From the NCBI RefSeq assembly GCF_047324175.1, contig NZ_CP178732.1:3906001-3970000 (forward strand): DNA of 64,000 bases, in the 5' to 3' direction. Position 1 is the first letter of the stretch. The number at the start of each line of letters is the position of its first letter. The DNA is from Acerihabitans sp015654925. GTDB taxonomy: Bacteria; Pseudomonadota; Gammaproteobacteria; Enterobacterales; Enterobacteriaceae. Shown here one piece after another: positions 52,677-63,354 of this stretch. Position numbers and translations under genes: made by a program. A model generated the notes under the pieces. The model saw nothing but the letters and a program-made list of their open reading frames with translations, did no database searches and had not been told where the DNA came from.

Positions 52677-52885
52677 GATGCGTTCACCCGTGACCGTGTA
52701 ACGTTAGCCTGATAATAGCAGTTTCTGGCCTAAAATCCCTAGCACTAGTATTATAACGGTTAGTTTTTAATCAATTGAAACGGGGAGGTACCGGGAATAT
52801 TCACACAACGTAAGATGCGTGAGACTCGGGGAGGGAAATTCTTGTATAATCTACGTTTCCCTGTTTAGCGACGTTACCTACTACC

Positions 52886-54637
52886 TTGACCATTAAACAA
52901 TTAGAATGGAAATATTTAATTCCCGAGCTTTCGCCTTTTGATGCGGTGTTTGCCCAACCCTACCAGCCAATGCCTGCACCTATGGATCTGTTGCAGCCTC
53001 GTTTGATGGATGGCCTGACTCAATTTTGCCACTCCCGGTCGCCCAGCCGCTTTATGCTGATCACCGCGCAGGAAGATGAGGAATATTTCCAGTTAATCAC
53101 CGAGACGGTCAAACGGTTGCTGCCTGACACCGACAAGTTAGTCGGCAGCCGGTATATCATTACGGGTAATGGCGTCAGCATCCAGCCGGCAGCCAAGCGC
53201 GATGATAATTTCGCCAGCCGGGCTACGTGCCTGTTTCAGCCGTGGATCGAGAACGAGCAGCTGTTTGGCTGCGTCAGATGCTACCGGGACGTCATTGATT
53301 TACAGCCCGGCAAGATTCACGAAGCCAATGGCGGCGTGCTGGTCCTGGGCGCCAAGGCGCTGGTCAGCCAGCCGCTGATGTGGCTGCGCCTTAAGCAAAT
53401 GATTATGCAGCAGCGTTTCGACTGGCTGGCGTTGGACGAAACGCGCCCGCTCCCGGTATCGATTCCGCCGATGCCGCTGGATCTGCGCCTGGTGATTATC
53501 GGCGATCGCGAGTCGCTGGCCGATTTAAACGATCTTGAACCGGATCTGACCAAGCTGGCGTTATACGGCGAATTTGAATCGGATTTAAAACTCCTGTCGC
53601 CGGAGGAAATGCAAAACTGGTGCGCCTATGTCAACAGCCTGCTGCACGGCCAGGGTTTGCCGCCGCTGACCGCCGAGGCCTGGCCGGAGATGATTCGCCA
53701 GGCGGTACGCTACAGCGGCGACCAATACCAGCTGCCCCTGTGCCCGCAATGGCTGACCCGCCGCATCAAAGAGGCCGCGCTGTACAGCGAGCAGGGCGTC
53801 ATTAACGACGAAGCGCTGTACAACAGCAATCGCACCCGCATCTGGCGCGAAAGCTATCTTACCGAGCGTATGCAAGATGAGATATCCGAAGGCCAGATCA
53901 TGGTGGAAACCGAAGGAGCGATGGTCGGGCAGGTCAATGCGCTGTCGGTGCTGGACTTTCCGGGGCATCCGCTGCCATTTGGCGAACCTTCGCGTATCAG
54001 CTGCGTGGTGCATCTGGGCGACGGGGAAATCAATGATGTTGAACGCAAAGCGGAACTTGGCGGGAATATCCATGCCAAAGGCATGATGATCATGCAGGCT
54101 TTCCTTATGGCCTCGCTGGAGCTGGATCAACAGCTGCCCTTCTCCGCTTCGCTGGTATTTGAACAATCCTATGGCGAAGTGGATGGGGACAGCGCCTCGC
54201 TGGCGGAATTGAGCGCCTTAATCAGCGCCCTGTCCGGCAAGCCGCTGGGACAGCACATCGCCGTCACCGGTTCGGTGGATCAATTCGGCCGGGTTCAGCC
54301 GATTGGCGGGGTGAATGAAAAAATCGAGGGGTTCTTTGCCTTATGCCAGAGCCGTGGGCTTGACGGTTCACATGGTGTGATCATCCCTACCGCCAATGTA
54401 CGCCATTTATGCTTGCACGAAGAGCTGGTGGAGGCGGTACGGGAAGAGCAGTTCCATATCTGGCCGGTGGAGACCATTGATGAAGCGTTGGAATTGCTGA
54501 CCGGGATACCATACGATCACGAGCAGAAACCCAATCTGATTGCTTCGATACGCGAGCGCATCGCTTATATTAATCAGCACGAACGCCTGCGTTTACCCTG
54601 GGGATTTCGCTGGCTCAATTGGTTCAACCAGAGCTGA
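52886..54637 (+). CDS. ycbZ: Lon-family protease homologue (YcbZ/LonB)
   Basis: 583 residues, TTG start. N-terminal AAA-like region lacks a clear Walker A; C-terminal Lon peptidase domain has Ser in GDSASLAEL and Lys in NEKIEGFF, preceded by MVETEGAMVGQVNALSVLDFPGHPLPFGEPSRI. Precedes fabA as in E. coli; substrate unknown. Confidence 0.94.
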   Translation: MTIKQLEWKYLIPELSPFDAVFAQPYQPMPAPMDLLQPRLMDGLTQFCHSRSPSRFMLITAQEDEEYFQLITETVKRLLPDTDKLVGSRYIITGNGVSIQPAAKRDDNFASRATCLFQPWIENEQLFGCVRCYRDVIDLQPGKIHEANGGVLVLGAKALVSQPLMWLRLKQMIMQQRFDWLALDETRPLPVSIPPMPLDLRLVIIGDRESLADLNDLEPDLTKLALYGEFESDLKLLSPEEMQNWCAYVNSLLHGQGLPPLTAEAWPEMIRQAVRYSGDQYQLPLCPQWLTRRIKEAALYSEQGVINDEALYNSNRTRIWRESYLTERMQDEISEGQIMVETEGAMVGQVNALSVLDFPGHPLPFGEPSRISCVVHLGDGEINDVERKAELGGNIHAKGMMIMQAFLMASLELDQQLPFSASLVFEQSYGEVDGDSASLAELSALISALSGKPLGQHIAVTGSVDQFGRVQPIGGVNEKIEGFFALCQSRGLDGSHGVIIPTANVRHLCLHEELVEAVREEQFHIWPVETIDEALELLTGIPYDHEQKPNLIASIRERIAYINQHERLRLPWGFRWLNWFNQS

Positions 54638-54701
54638 GCGAAGGTCCGGGGATATGTATGTCAGTTAATGTGCGAGATTCATTGATAAAGGTTTAGATAA
54701 C

Positions 54702-55220
54702 ATGGTAGATAAACGCGACTCTTATTCTAAAGAAGATTTGCTTGCCTGTAGCCGCGGTGAGTTGTTCGGTAAAGAAGGCCCGCCGCTTCCCGCCGGCAAT
54801 ATGCTGATGATGGATCGGGTCGTTAAAATGACCGAAGACGGGGGTAGCCATAATAAAGGTTACGTTGAAGCCGAGTTGGATATCAATCCGGATATGTGGT
54901 TCTTCGGCTGCCATTTTATCGGCGACCCGGTCATGCCCGGCTGCCTGGGGCTGGACGCCATGTGGCAGCTGGTCGGGTTTTATCTCGGCTGGCTGGGTGG
55001 TGAAGGCAAAGGACGCGCATTAGGGGTCGGGGAAGTGAAATTTACCGGCCAGGTGTTGCCCAGCGCCAAATTAGTCACCTACCGCATTAATTTTCGCCGC
55101 GTGGTTAACCGCCGGTTGGTGATGGGCCTGGCAGACGGTGAAATGCTGTGCGACGGCCAGGTTATTTATACCGCCAGCGACCTGAAAGTAGGACTTTTTA
55201 AAGATACCGGCGTCTTCTAA
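54702..55220 (+). CDS. fabA: 3-hydroxydecanoyl-ACP dehydratase/isomerase
   Basis: 172 residues. Introduces the cis double bond in unsaturated fatty acid synthesis. Active-site His and Asp lie in WFFGCHFIGDPVMPGCLGLDAMWQ-type stretch (54895 onward). Convergent with rmf. Confidence 0.98.
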   Translation: MVDKRDSYSKEDLLACSRGELFGKEGPPLPAGNMLMMDRVVKMTEDGGSHNKGYVEAELDINPDMWFFGCHFIGDPVMPGCLGLDAMWQLVGFYLGWLGGEGKGRALGVGEVKFTGQVLPSAKLVTYRINFRRVVNRRLVMGLADGEMLCDGQVIYTASDLKVGLFKDTGVF

Positions 55221-55234
55221 CGGCCGGATAATGA

Positions 55235-55256
55235 AACCTCCGCGAAAGCGGAGGTC
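55235..55256 (-). terminator. Terminator between fabA and rmf
   Basis: ACCTCCGC-tetraloop-GCGGAGGT; on the minus strand followed by TTTCATT. Serves rmf, possibly fabA. Confidence 0.65.
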
Positions 55257-55278
55257 AATCCCTTTGCTGACAGGATGA

Positions 55279-55446
55279 TTACAAGGTAACCGACCTGTCC
55301 TCCATGGCCTTTCGCCAACCTCCCAACCAGTGAGACCGTGCATCTAAGGACTGAAAAGGACATATCTCGCTTGAGCGTCCGGATAATCCCGCTTGATAGC
55401 CGCGCGAATGTGCACGTTCAAGGCGATCTCGTTTTTGTCTCTTCAT
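55279..55446 (-). CDS. rmf: Ribosome modulation factor
   Basis: 55 residues, the E. coli length: MKRQKRDRLERAHSRGYQAG, then SSEICPFQSL, HWLGGWRKAMEDR. Promotes 100S ribosome dimers in stationary phase. GAGGG upstream of ATG. The 265-bp region behind it (55447-55711) holds its promoter. Confidence 0.97.
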   Translation of the reverse strand: MKRQKRDRLERAHSRGYQAGLSGRSSEICPFQSLDARSHWLGGWRKAMEDRSVTL

Positions 55447-55711
55447 GCCGTGTTTCCCTCATCTTATTTGGTGGAAAGAAAACGGTAATCGCATTGCTGC
55501 AATTACTCTTTATCTTTAACGATAAAGAGGCAAAAGATCAATGCACCAATTCACAAAAGCGTCATATCAAAAACGCATAATACCCCTATTCTGGCCAAAA
55601 CAGCCCCAGCGGTTCCCCGCATAATCCGCTGAATTTGCTCATAAACCAGCGATTGCCCCGCCACAGAAAAATACCGGGCCAAACGCCGTCCTTTTTTAGA
55701 ACGTTTAGTTA

Positions 55712-56281
55712 TTAACGCTGTAAGGAAATTTGCCTGGCCGCGGTTTGGCCCACCTGCTGCCACCCCTGAGCCAGGGTTCTGACCAAGGCGTCATAGCCAT
55801 CTTCTTCCTGCTTGAGCGTCAGGGCAAACGGCGCGCGGGTGACCTGCTCTTTATGGGTAAACAGCCATTCCCCCTGAATCACCGCCCGGCCGTCATACCG
55901 GCCGTGGAAGCCGGTAATATTGATTTCCAGGGTATCTTGCTCCCCCTGCACCGGGCTGGCGGAGACCAGGGTTCCCGGCAGCGCATTGCTCAGGTTGGCG
56001 ACCATGGTTTGCCGCAACTGTTGTTCCAGCGGACTGGCCCACAGGTTATTACTGGCCGTAATATAGCGTACGTCGCTGGACTGGTAGACCACGCCGCTGC
56101 CCGCCAGAAAATCCGATACATTGACGCGCGAAACCCAGATATGGCGCGCGGCGGTCGACGAAGGCGGCGGCGATACGCTGCTGCCGTCGGCCGCCACCGG
56201 CAGTTGATAATAATGTTTATTGTCGTTGCTGCTACAGGCGCCCAGCAACATGACCAGCGCCAGCAGTATCCCTTTATTCAT
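55712..56281 (-). CDS. pqiC: Outer-membrane lipoprotein PqiC
   Basis: 189 residues; lipobox LLGAC (Cys16). Outer-membrane partner of the PqiAB MCE lipid-transfer tunnel. ATG overlaps the pqiB stop. Confidence 0.94.
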   Translation of the reverse strand: MNKGILLALVMLLGACSSNDNKHYYQLPVAADGSSVSPPPSSTAARHIWVSRVNVSDFLAGSGVVYQSSDVRYITASNNLWASPLEQQLRQTMVANLSNALPGTLVSASPVQGEQDTLEINITGFHGRYDGRAVIQGEWLFTHKEQVTRAPFALTLKQEEDGYDALVRTLAQGWQQVGQTAARQISLQR

Positions 56282-57921
56282 TATTTGGCCCTCTTAGGCT
56301 TTGGATCGTTACCGTTATCGGCCTCGAAGACCAACGCATTGCTCTTATTATTCAGCGTCCGCAGTACCGGCTGGAGTTCGCGCAACACCTGATCGAGCCG
56401 CTGCATATTGTCCACCATCTTATTGTAAGCCGCTGAGCCGGGCTGGAAGCCCTTCATGCTGCTGTTCAGCTCGCGCAAGGTGCGCTGCATATCCTGCGGC
56501 AGTTGCTGCATCGACTGGCTTTCGGTAATCTGATTGACCGACTTGAGGGTTTTTTGCAGTTCGCGCAGCGTGTTCTGGCTTTGGGCCAGGGTGCTGGTGG
56601 CTTCATTAATCATCGGATTGAGCGGCAGGTTATTGATCTTATCCAACGTCAGCATCAGCTTTTGCTGAATTTGCGCCAGGCCGCCGCTGGTGGTGGGCAA
56701 CACCGTATAACCGCTGACGCTTTTCATCCCTTCCCAGGGTTTGGCCTGCGGATAAAAATCCAAATCGACAAACAGCGAGCCGGTCAGCAGATTGGCGTTT
56801 TTCAACGTGGCGCGCAGTCCGCGATCCTCGGCCTCTTTAATCAGCTGATTAATATCGAAGCTAGCCCGCAGTTTGCCGATAAACCGGTCGGGTTCAATGC
56901 GGATCAATACCGGCACCTGATAATCGTCGGTTATCGACTGCTGGGTGGCGGTGGAAATGAACGGCACCTGGGCCACGGTACCCAGGCGAACGCCCCGGAA
57001 CTCGACCGGCGCGCCAGGCTGCAGTCCGCGAATCGAATCATTGAACAGCAGCAGGTAATCTTTGTGCACGGTATACAGCGAGTCGGCGATATCGCTCTTG
57101 TTATCGAACAACTGGTATGTCTGGTGCTCCTTGGCATGCTCGCCCAAATCCCAGCCGGTCGGGACATCAAAACTGACACCGCCGCTAAACAGCGTGGTCA
57201 GCGACCCCATTTCCACCCGCATTCCCTGCGCCGACATGTCGAAAGCCACCCCGCTGTCCTTCCAGAAGCGGACGTTGGTGGTGACCAGGCTGTCATAGGG
57301 CGCGCTGATAAACAGCTGATACCGCATTTTGCGGCTTTGCGGATCGAAACGACTGATTTGCACCGTACCGACCCTGAAGCCGCGGAACAATACCGGGTCA
57401 CCGGCGTTCAACTGTCCGGACCGTTCGCTATCAAGCTCGACGCGGATGCCTTTAGCGTCCGGCGACGCCAGCGGCGGCGCATCCAGCAGGGTAAAATCAC
57501 TGGCGTCCTGCTCTTTGGCGCCGGGTTGCAGCTGGATATAGGCCCCCGATAACAACGTACCCAACCCCGAGATGCCTTCCCGGCCGATTTGCGGCTTTAC
57601 CACCCAGAATGCCGAATCCTGGCGCAGTAGTTTTTCCATGCCGTTATTGATGCGCGCTTTGATTTCCACTTGCTGCAGGTTATCGCTCAGTACCACGCTT
57701 TCCACCAGCCCCACATCGACGCTGCGGCTTTTGATGGCGGTTTTACCGGCTTCTATACCTTCCGCGCTGGTGGTGGTCAACGTAATGACCTTGCCCTGGT
57801 GGCTGAAATGATAATAGAGAATCCACGCCCCGATCAGGACCGTGACTATGGGTATAATCCAGACCGGAGACCAGCGTTTGATTTTCTCGACCTGGGCGAC
57901 GTCATACTTATTTTCCGTCAA
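56281..57921 (-). CDS. pqiB: MCE-domain lipid transport protein PqiB
   Basis: 546 residues, same as E. coli. One N-terminal TM helix (about 19-36), three MCE domains and a long C-terminal coiled coil (about 440-530) that forms the needle across the periplasm. Overlaps pqiA by 14 bp. Confidence 0.96.
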   Translation of the reverse strand: MTENKYDVAQVEKIKRWSPVWIIPIVTVLIGAWILYYHFSHQGKVITLTTTSAEGIEAGKTAIKSRSVDVGLVESVVLSDNLQQVEIKARINNGMEKLLRQDSAFWVVKPQIGREGISGLGTLLSGAYIQLQPGAKEQDASDFTLLDAPPLASPDAKGIRVELDSERSGQLNAGDPVLFRGFRVGTVQISRFDPQSRKMRYQLFISAPYDSLVTTNVRFWKDSGVAFDMSAQGMRVEMGSLTTLFSGGVSFDVPTGWDLGEHAKEHQTYQLFDNKSDIADSLYTVHKDYLLLFNDSIRGLQPGAPVEFRGVRLGTVAQVPFISTATQQSITDDYQVPVLIRIEPDRFIGKLRASFDINQLIKEAEDRGLRATLKNANLLTGSLFVDLDFYPQAKPWEGMKSVSGYTVLPTTSGGLAQIQQKLMLTLDKINNLPLNPMINEATSTLAQSQNTLRELQKTLKSVNQITESQSMQQLPQDMQRTLRELNSSMKGFQPGSAAYNKMVDNMQRLDQVLRELQPVLRTLNNKSNALVFEADNGNDPKPKRAK

Positions 57922-59176
57922 CGGTAGACTCCTTTTGCATTATTTTCTCCGCCCGATCCCAAATAAGACGCGGGTCGAACATTTGCGCGGCAAACATTGT
58001 AATGATAACCACCATGGCAAACAGCACTGCGCCGATGCCCGGCGTAATGCTCATGAGTTGTCCCATCCTGACCAGGCCGGAAAGCACCGCGATCACAAAG
58101 ACGTCAATCATCGACCAGCGGCCGACGAATTCGACAATTTCATAGATAAAATGCATGCGATCGCGATCGGTGCCCCGCCCGCTCCCGGCGTCCCAGCATA
58201 ACCAGGCCAGCGCGATCATTTTCAGGGTCGGCACCATGATGCTGGCGATAAAAATCACCATGGCCACCGGATAGGAACCGTCATCCCACAGCAGGATCAC
58301 CCCGGCGATAATAGTTGAATTAAGTTTGCTGCCCAGCCCCTCGGTTATCATGATCGGCAAAATATTGGCCGGGATATACAGGATGATGGACGTGATCAGC
58401 AGGGCCATGGTCCACTGCAGGCTATTGTGCCGTCTGGCACGCTCGCTGGTATGGCAGCGCGGGCAGACGCGCTGGCCGGCCGGCAGAATCAGGGTACAGC
58501 AGCTACAGGCGCGTATTCCCTGGGACAAGCCGCTGGCGCCGACCCGCATGGCGGTGACCGGCGAGACGACCGGCATGATATTGTCCCATAACCAGCGCTG
58601 GTCAATGCATTGGAACGCCCGCTGCTGCAGCAGGCAAAACAGGCAAAACGGCAGGAAGCTGATCCCTACGCCGATATCGCCATAGGCCATAAGCTTGACA
58701 AAACTCACCAGCACCCCGGCCAGGAAAATTTCCGCCATGCCCCAGGCGCGCAGCGCAAACAGCGCCTTGGCCATAAAGGCCCGCAGGCGAAACGGCATGG
58801 GGATCTCGAAACACAGCAGGATAATGGCGATCATGCATAGGGCGGGGATGAATTGCACAAACAGCAAAAACAGGCTGGCAAGAATCGAAAAGTGATCGTC
58901 CACCATGATGCCGGGTATTTGCGGCAAGGTAATCTCGCGCCCGATACCGGACACCTTCATATTGACGAAGGGAAACAGATTGGCCAACACCAGCATGATG
59001 AGCGCGCTGATGGCAAACGTGACCGGCTGGGTACGGGGATTGGACCAGCGGCTGATCAGGGTATTCTTGCAGCGCGGGCACACCCCTTTCTGTCCGGAGG
59101 CGAGCGGCGGCAAGGCCACCAGCAAATCGCAATGGGGGCAAAGCACGTTTCTAGTTTGATGAGCCGGAGAACACAT
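57908..59176 (-). CDS. pqiA: Inner-membrane protein PqiA
   Basis: 422 residues from ATG 59176 (AAGGAT upstream), matching the E. coli start. Two PqiA domains, each with a zinc-ribbon Cys pair (CPHC/CPRC near 14-36; CSCC/CPRC near 222-240) and four TM helices. Works with PqiBC in membrane lipid trafficking; paraquat-inducible SoxRS member in E. coli. Confidence 0.95.
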   Translation of the reverse strand: MCSPAHQTRNVLCPHCDLLVALPPLASGQKGVCPRCKNTLISRWSNPRTQPVTFAISALIMLVLANLFPFVNMKVSGIGREITLPQIPGIMVDDHFSILASLFLLFVQFIPALCMIAIILLCFEIPMPFRLRAFMAKALFALRAWGMAEIFLAGVLVSFVKLMAYGDIGVGISFLPFCLFCLLQQRAFQCIDQRWLWDNIMPVVSPVTAMRVGASGLSQGIRACSCCTLILPAGQRVCPRCHTSERARRHNSLQWTMALLITSIILYIPANILPIMITEGLGSKLNSTIIAGVILLWDDGSYPVAMVIFIASIMVPTLKMIALAWLCWDAGSGRGTDRDRMHFIYEIVEFVGRWSMIDVFVIAVLSGLVRMGQLMSITPGIGAVLFAMVVIITMFAAQMFDPRLIWDRAEKIMQKESTVDGK

Positions 59177-59299
59177 GCTTTTATCCTTATGGTCAGGCAA
59201 TTTGCCCGTCGATATAGCCCGTCATCATGCGGGTGAATGCGCATGCCGTGGCGCCGGCCATCACGCCCGGCAAACGCCCCGGCCGGCCCTGGCGATCGG

Positions 59300-61225
59300 C
59301 TACTCTTTTGGACCGTTTTTTTGCGCTTCCAGTTCTTCCCAGCGGGCAAAAGCCTGCTCCAGCTCCAGCTCGGCGGTGGCCATAGCGGCGATGACCGACT
59401 GGGTCTTTTCATGGGACTGGCTGAAAAAATCCGCATCCGCCATCTGCGCCTGTAATGCGTTTATTTCTTGTTCCAGGCGTTCGATTTGCTGCGGCAGCAT
59501 CTCCAACTCGCGTTGCAGGTTATAGCTTAATTTGCCGCCTTGCTTAGCATTAAGCGTTTTTTGCACTCTGGCAACGCTATTTTTTTCGGCCGCGGGCTGC
59601 GCCGGCGCGGTGGAGCGCAGCGCGCGCATGTTCCGGCGCTGGTTTTGCGCATCAAAATAGCCGCCGACAAAACTGCTGATCTGGCCGTCGCCTTCAAATA
59701 TCCAGCACTCGGTGACCGAGTTGTCGACAAACTGCCGGTCATGGCTGACCAGCAGTACCGTGCCCTGATAGCTGTCAATCATTTCTTCCAGCAATTCCAG
59801 GGTCTCGACATCGAGATCGTTGGTCGGTTCATCGAGAATCAATAAGTTGCTGGGGTTTAAAAACAGCTTGGCCAGCAGCAGCCGGTTGCGTTCCCCGCCC
59901 GACAGCGCTTTCACCGGGGTCATGGCGCGTTTGGGGTGGAACAGGAAATCCTGCAGATATCCCAGCACATGGCGGGAACGGCCGTTAACCATGACTTCCT
60001 GCTTGCCTTCCGCCAGATTGTCCATGACGGTACGCTCGGGATCGAGTTCGGCGCGATGCTGGTCGAAATAGGCCACTTCCAATTTGGTGCCGCAATGAAC
60101 GCGCCCGCTGTCCGGCGCAAGTTGGCCGAGCATCAGTTTCAACAGGGTGGTCTTGCCGCAGCCATTGGGGCCGATCAGGGCAATCTTGTCGCCGCGCTGC
60201 ACCTGGGCGCTGAAGTTGCGCACCAATATCTTGTCTGCGATGCGGTAGCTGACATCTTCCATTTCAAAGACAATCTTGCCGGATCGGGTGGCTTCCTCGA
60301 CCTGCATTTTCGCGCTGCCAATCACTTCGCGGCGTTCCGTCCGTTCCTGGCGCAGGGCTTTTAACGCCCGCACGCGGCCTTCATTACGGGTGCGGCGGGC
60401 TTTGATGCCCTGGCGTATCCATACTTCTTCCTGCGCCAGTTTGCGATCGAATTCGGCGTTTTGCAGCTCCTGGACCCGGAGTTCTTCTTCTTTGCCTTCC
60501 AGGTACTTGTCGTAGTTGCCCGGCCATGAGACCAATTTGCCGCGATCCAGATCGACGATGCGCGTCGCCATATTGCGGATAAAGGAACGGTCATGGGAAA
60601 TAAAAATAATGCTGCCGGCGAAACTCTTCAAAAAGGTTTCCAGCCAGTCGATGGTTTCGATATCCAGATGGTTGGTCGGTTCATCAAGCAGCAGGATCTG
60701 CGGTTCACATACCAGGGCGCGGCCCAGCGCGGCTTTACGCAGCCATCCCCCCGACAGGGCCGATAACTCGGTATTGGCGGTCAGGCCCAGCTGTTCGAGC
60801 ACTTCGTGAATGCGTTTTTCCAGGTGCCACAGATTTTGATGGTCGAGAATCTCCTGCAGGCGGCCCATTTCCATCAGGTTTTTGTCGCTGGGATCTTCTT
60901 CCACCAGATGCGATACCGCATGGTAGGCCTTAAGCGTTTCGGCCTGCGCCTGCACCCCTTCGGCGACAAAGTCATAGACGCTGCCGCTGACGTTGCGCGG
61001 CGGGTCCTGCTGCAAACGGGCGACAATCACATCCTGTTCGAAAATGAGCTGTCCGTCGTCCAGGGGCACTTCGCGGCTGAGGATCTTCATCAGGGTGGAT
61101 TTACCCGCCCCGTTACGCCCTACCAGGCAGACACGTTCGTTACGTTCAATGTGAAGCTCGGTATTGTCCAGCAGCGGCGCATCGCTGAACGATAGCCAGG
61201 CGCCGGAAAGACTGATTAATGACAT
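59300..61225 (-). CDS. uup: ABC-F ATPase Uup
   Basis: 641 residues. Two nucleotide-binding domains: Walker A GRNGAGKST and GPNGCGKTT, signatures LSGGW and LSGGERNR, Walker B LLLDEPTNHLD and LILDEPTNDLD, and a C-terminal coiled coil (about 565-630) that binds DNA. Affects precise excision of transposons and ribosome function. Confidence 0.97.
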   Translation of the reverse strand: MSLISLSGAWLSFSDAPLLDNTELHIERNERVCLVGRNGAGKSTLMKILSREVPLDDGQLIFEQDVIVARLQQDPPRNVSGSVYDFVAEGVQAQAETLKAYHAVSHLVEEDPSDKNLMEMGRLQEILDHQNLWHLEKRIHEVLEQLGLTANTELSALSGGWLRKAALGRALVCEPQILLLDEPTNHLDIETIDWLETFLKSFAGSIIFISHDRSFIRNMATRIVDLDRGKLVSWPGNYDKYLEGKEEELRVQELQNAEFDRKLAQEEVWIRQGIKARRTRNEGRVRALKALRQERTERREVIGSAKMQVEEATRSGKIVFEMEDVSYRIADKILVRNFSAQVQRGDKIALIGPNGCGKTTLLKLMLGQLAPDSGRVHCGTKLEVAYFDQHRAELDPERTVMDNLAEGKQEVMVNGRSRHVLGYLQDFLFHPKRAMTPVKALSGGERNRLLLAKLFLNPSNLLILDEPTNDLDVETLELLEEMIDSYQGTVLLVSHDRQFVDNSVTECWIFEGDGQISSFVGGYFDAQNQRRNMRALRSTAPAQPAAEKNSVARVQKTLNAKQGGKLSYNLQRELEMLPQQIERLEQEINALQAQMADADFFSQSHEKTQSVIAAMATAELELEQAFARWEELEAQKNGPKE

Positions 61226-61230
61226 GGCGT

Positions 61231-63354
61231 TTATTGATCCTGATCTGCATGGCTTATCAGCCAGCTATTGTGAATATGGCGATTACGGGCGAAATCCTGG
61301 GAGCGGGTACGCTCGGTGATGGACTCCGCCTTCAGGCCCAGGGCCTGTAATCCTTCGGTATCCAATTGGAAACCGCGTTTATTGTTGGAAAACATAATGG
61401 TACCGCCCGCACGCAGCAATCTTTTCAGATCCTTCATTAACAGCAGGTGATCCCGCTGCACGTCGAAGCTCTCCGACATGCGTTTTGAATTGGAGAATGT
61501 CGGCGGATCGATAAAAATCAGATCGAAGGTTTCATCCGACAGTTCAAGCCAGGACAGGCAATCCGCCTGGATCAGGCGGTGCTGCTTGCCCACCAGCCCG
61601 TTGCTGCGCAGATTTTTCTCCGCCCATTCCAGATATGTGCGCGACATATCCACCGACGTGGTGGTGCGCGCCCCGCCGATGCCGGCGTGCACGCTGGCGC
61701 TGCCGGTATACGCAAACAAATTGAGGAAATCTTTGCCGCGGCTCATCTCGCCCAGCATTTTACGGGCGATGCGATGATCGAGAAATAAACCGGTATCCAG
61801 ATAGTCGGTGAGATTCACCCATAATTTGGCGTCATACTCATCCACCAGCAAAAACTCGCCCTTTTGCGCCAGCTTCTCATACTGGTTTTTGCCTTTCTGG
61901 CGTTCCCTGGCCTTCACCACCAGTTGGCTGGGGGGAATGCCGAGTACCGCGAGCGTGGCGGCGATAGCGTCGTACAGCCGCTGGCGCGCCTTCTCCGGCT
62001 CGATGGTTTTGGGCGCCACGTACTCCTGGATCACCACCCATGAACCGTAGCGGTCGATAGCCACATTATATTCCGGCAAGTCGGCGTCATAGAGGCGATA
62101 GCAATCCAGATGCTGCTTGGCGGCCCACTTCTCCAGGCCGCGGATATTCTTGCGCAGCCGGTTGGCGAAATCCGGCGCCACGCCCGCGGAGGACGGCACG
62201 ACATTGGGCACATCCGCCAGCAGATAGTTTTTCTGTTCGCAGTCCAGCGGGCCGTTCTTGGCTTTAAACGAGCGCTCGGCCCGCAGTTGCAACGCGCTCA
62301 GCAATACCGGCGAGGCGCTGAACAGCGACAGCCGCCAGCCGCCGAACTGGCTTTTCATAATGCGGCCCAGTTGGTTATACAGCGCGATCAGCGCCGGTTC
62401 GCTCTCCAGGCGCTCGCCGTAGGGAGGATTGCTGACCACGGTGCCGCGCGGACCATCGGGCAATGGATTGGTTAAATTGGCCACGTCATCGACCGTAAAC
62501 GCGATCAACCCGGCGACGCCGGCGTGGTGGGCGTTGGCCCGCGCTTTTTCCAATACCCGCGCATCGTTGTCCGACCCGAAAAAAAGCGCGGAGGTCTGGC
62601 CCAGGCCCAGGCGGGCGCGCTCGCGGGCGGCGCCTAGCACGTCCTGCCACAAGGGTTCGTTATGCCCGCGCCAGGCCAGGAAACCCCACTGCCGGCGCAG
62701 CAGGCCGGGGGCCCGATCCGCCGCCATCAGCGCCGCTTCAATCAGTAATGTGCCGGAACCGCACATGGGGTCGAGCAGCGGCGTGCCCGCCTGCCACCCC
62801 GAGCGCTGCACGATGGCGGCAGCCAGATTCTCCTTGAGGGGCGCCTGGCCCGCCCCGTCGCGATAGCCGCGCTGGTGCAAGCCGCCGCCGCTGAGATCCA
62901 GGGAAACGATGGCGCGATCGCGATGCAAAAATACCTGCACCCGGATATCCGGCTGCTGTTTGGCCACGTCGGGCCGCTGCTGCAGGGCATGGGTAAAACT
63001 GTCGACGATGGCGTCTTTAACGCGCAGGGTGCCGTACTGGCTATTGCGGATAGCGTCGTTGGTGCCGCTGAAATGCACCGCGAAACTTTTATCCACCGGG
63101 AAGATCGCCGGCCAGTCGATGGCCTGAACCCCCTGGTAGAGGTCATCGTCGCTCAAAACATCGAAGTCGTTAAGCGGCAGTAAAATGCGCGAGGCCAGGC
63201 GGCTCCAGAGAAGGCTCTGATAAAGCAGCCGGTCGTCTCCCTGGAAATGCACCCCGCCCAACGCTATTTTACAGTCGAGGGCACCCAGTGCTTCCAGCTC
63301 GCTTTTTAACAGCTCTTCCAAACCTTGTGCCGTACTGGCAAACAGTGCATTCAT
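61231..63354 (-). CDS. rlmL: Bifunctional 23S rRNA methyltransferase RlmKL
   Basis: 707 residues from ATG 63354 (MNALFASTAQGLEELLKSELEALGA); 63372 adds MMISDP. N-terminal THUMP and m2G2445 methyltransferase (DPMCGSGTLLIEAA, VSNPPYGERL) plus C-terminal m7G2069 methyltransferase (NLFAYTGSASVHAG, IFIDPPTFSNSK). Five bases from uup. Confidence 0.96.
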   Translation of the reverse strand: MNALFASTAQGLEELLKSELEALGALDCKIALGGVHFQGDDRLLYQSLLWSRLASRILLPLNDFDVLSDDDLYQGVQAIDWPAIFPVDKSFAVHFSGTNDAIRNSQYGTLRVKDAIVDSFTHALQQRPDVAKQQPDIRVQVFLHRDRAIVSLDLSGGGLHQRGYRDGAGQAPLKENLAAAIVQRSGWQAGTPLLDPMCGSGTLLIEAALMAADRAPGLLRRQWGFLAWRGHNEPLWQDVLGAARERARLGLGQTSALFFGSDNDARVLEKARANAHHAGVAGLIAFTVDDVANLTNPLPDGPRGTVVSNPPYGERLESEPALIALYNQLGRIMKSQFGGWRLSLFSASPVLLSALQLRAERSFKAKNGPLDCEQKNYLLADVPNVVPSSAGVAPDFANRLRKNIRGLEKWAAKQHLDCYRLYDADLPEYNVAIDRYGSWVVIQEYVAPKTIEPEKARQRLYDAIAATLAVLGIPPSQLVVKARERQKGKNQYEKLAQKGEFLLVDEYDAKLWVNLTDYLDTGLFLDHRIARKMLGEMSRGKDFLNLFAYTGSASVHAGIGGARTTTSVDMSRTYLEWAEKNLRSNGLVGKQHRLIQADCLSWLELSDETFDLIFIDPPTFSNSKRMSESFDVQRDHLLLMKDLKRLLRAGGTIMFSNNKRGFQLDTEGLQALGLKAESITERTRSQDFARNRHIHNSWLISHADQDQ

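Noticed and set aside
52690..52702. matS-like GTGACCGTGTAAC upstream of matP
   Set aside because: Two mismatches to GTGACRNYGTCAC, including in the conserved half; chance occurrence is likely.
55338..55580. 80-codon plus-strand ORF behind fabA
   Set aside because: Antisense shadow of rmf, which is clearly encoded on the minus strand.
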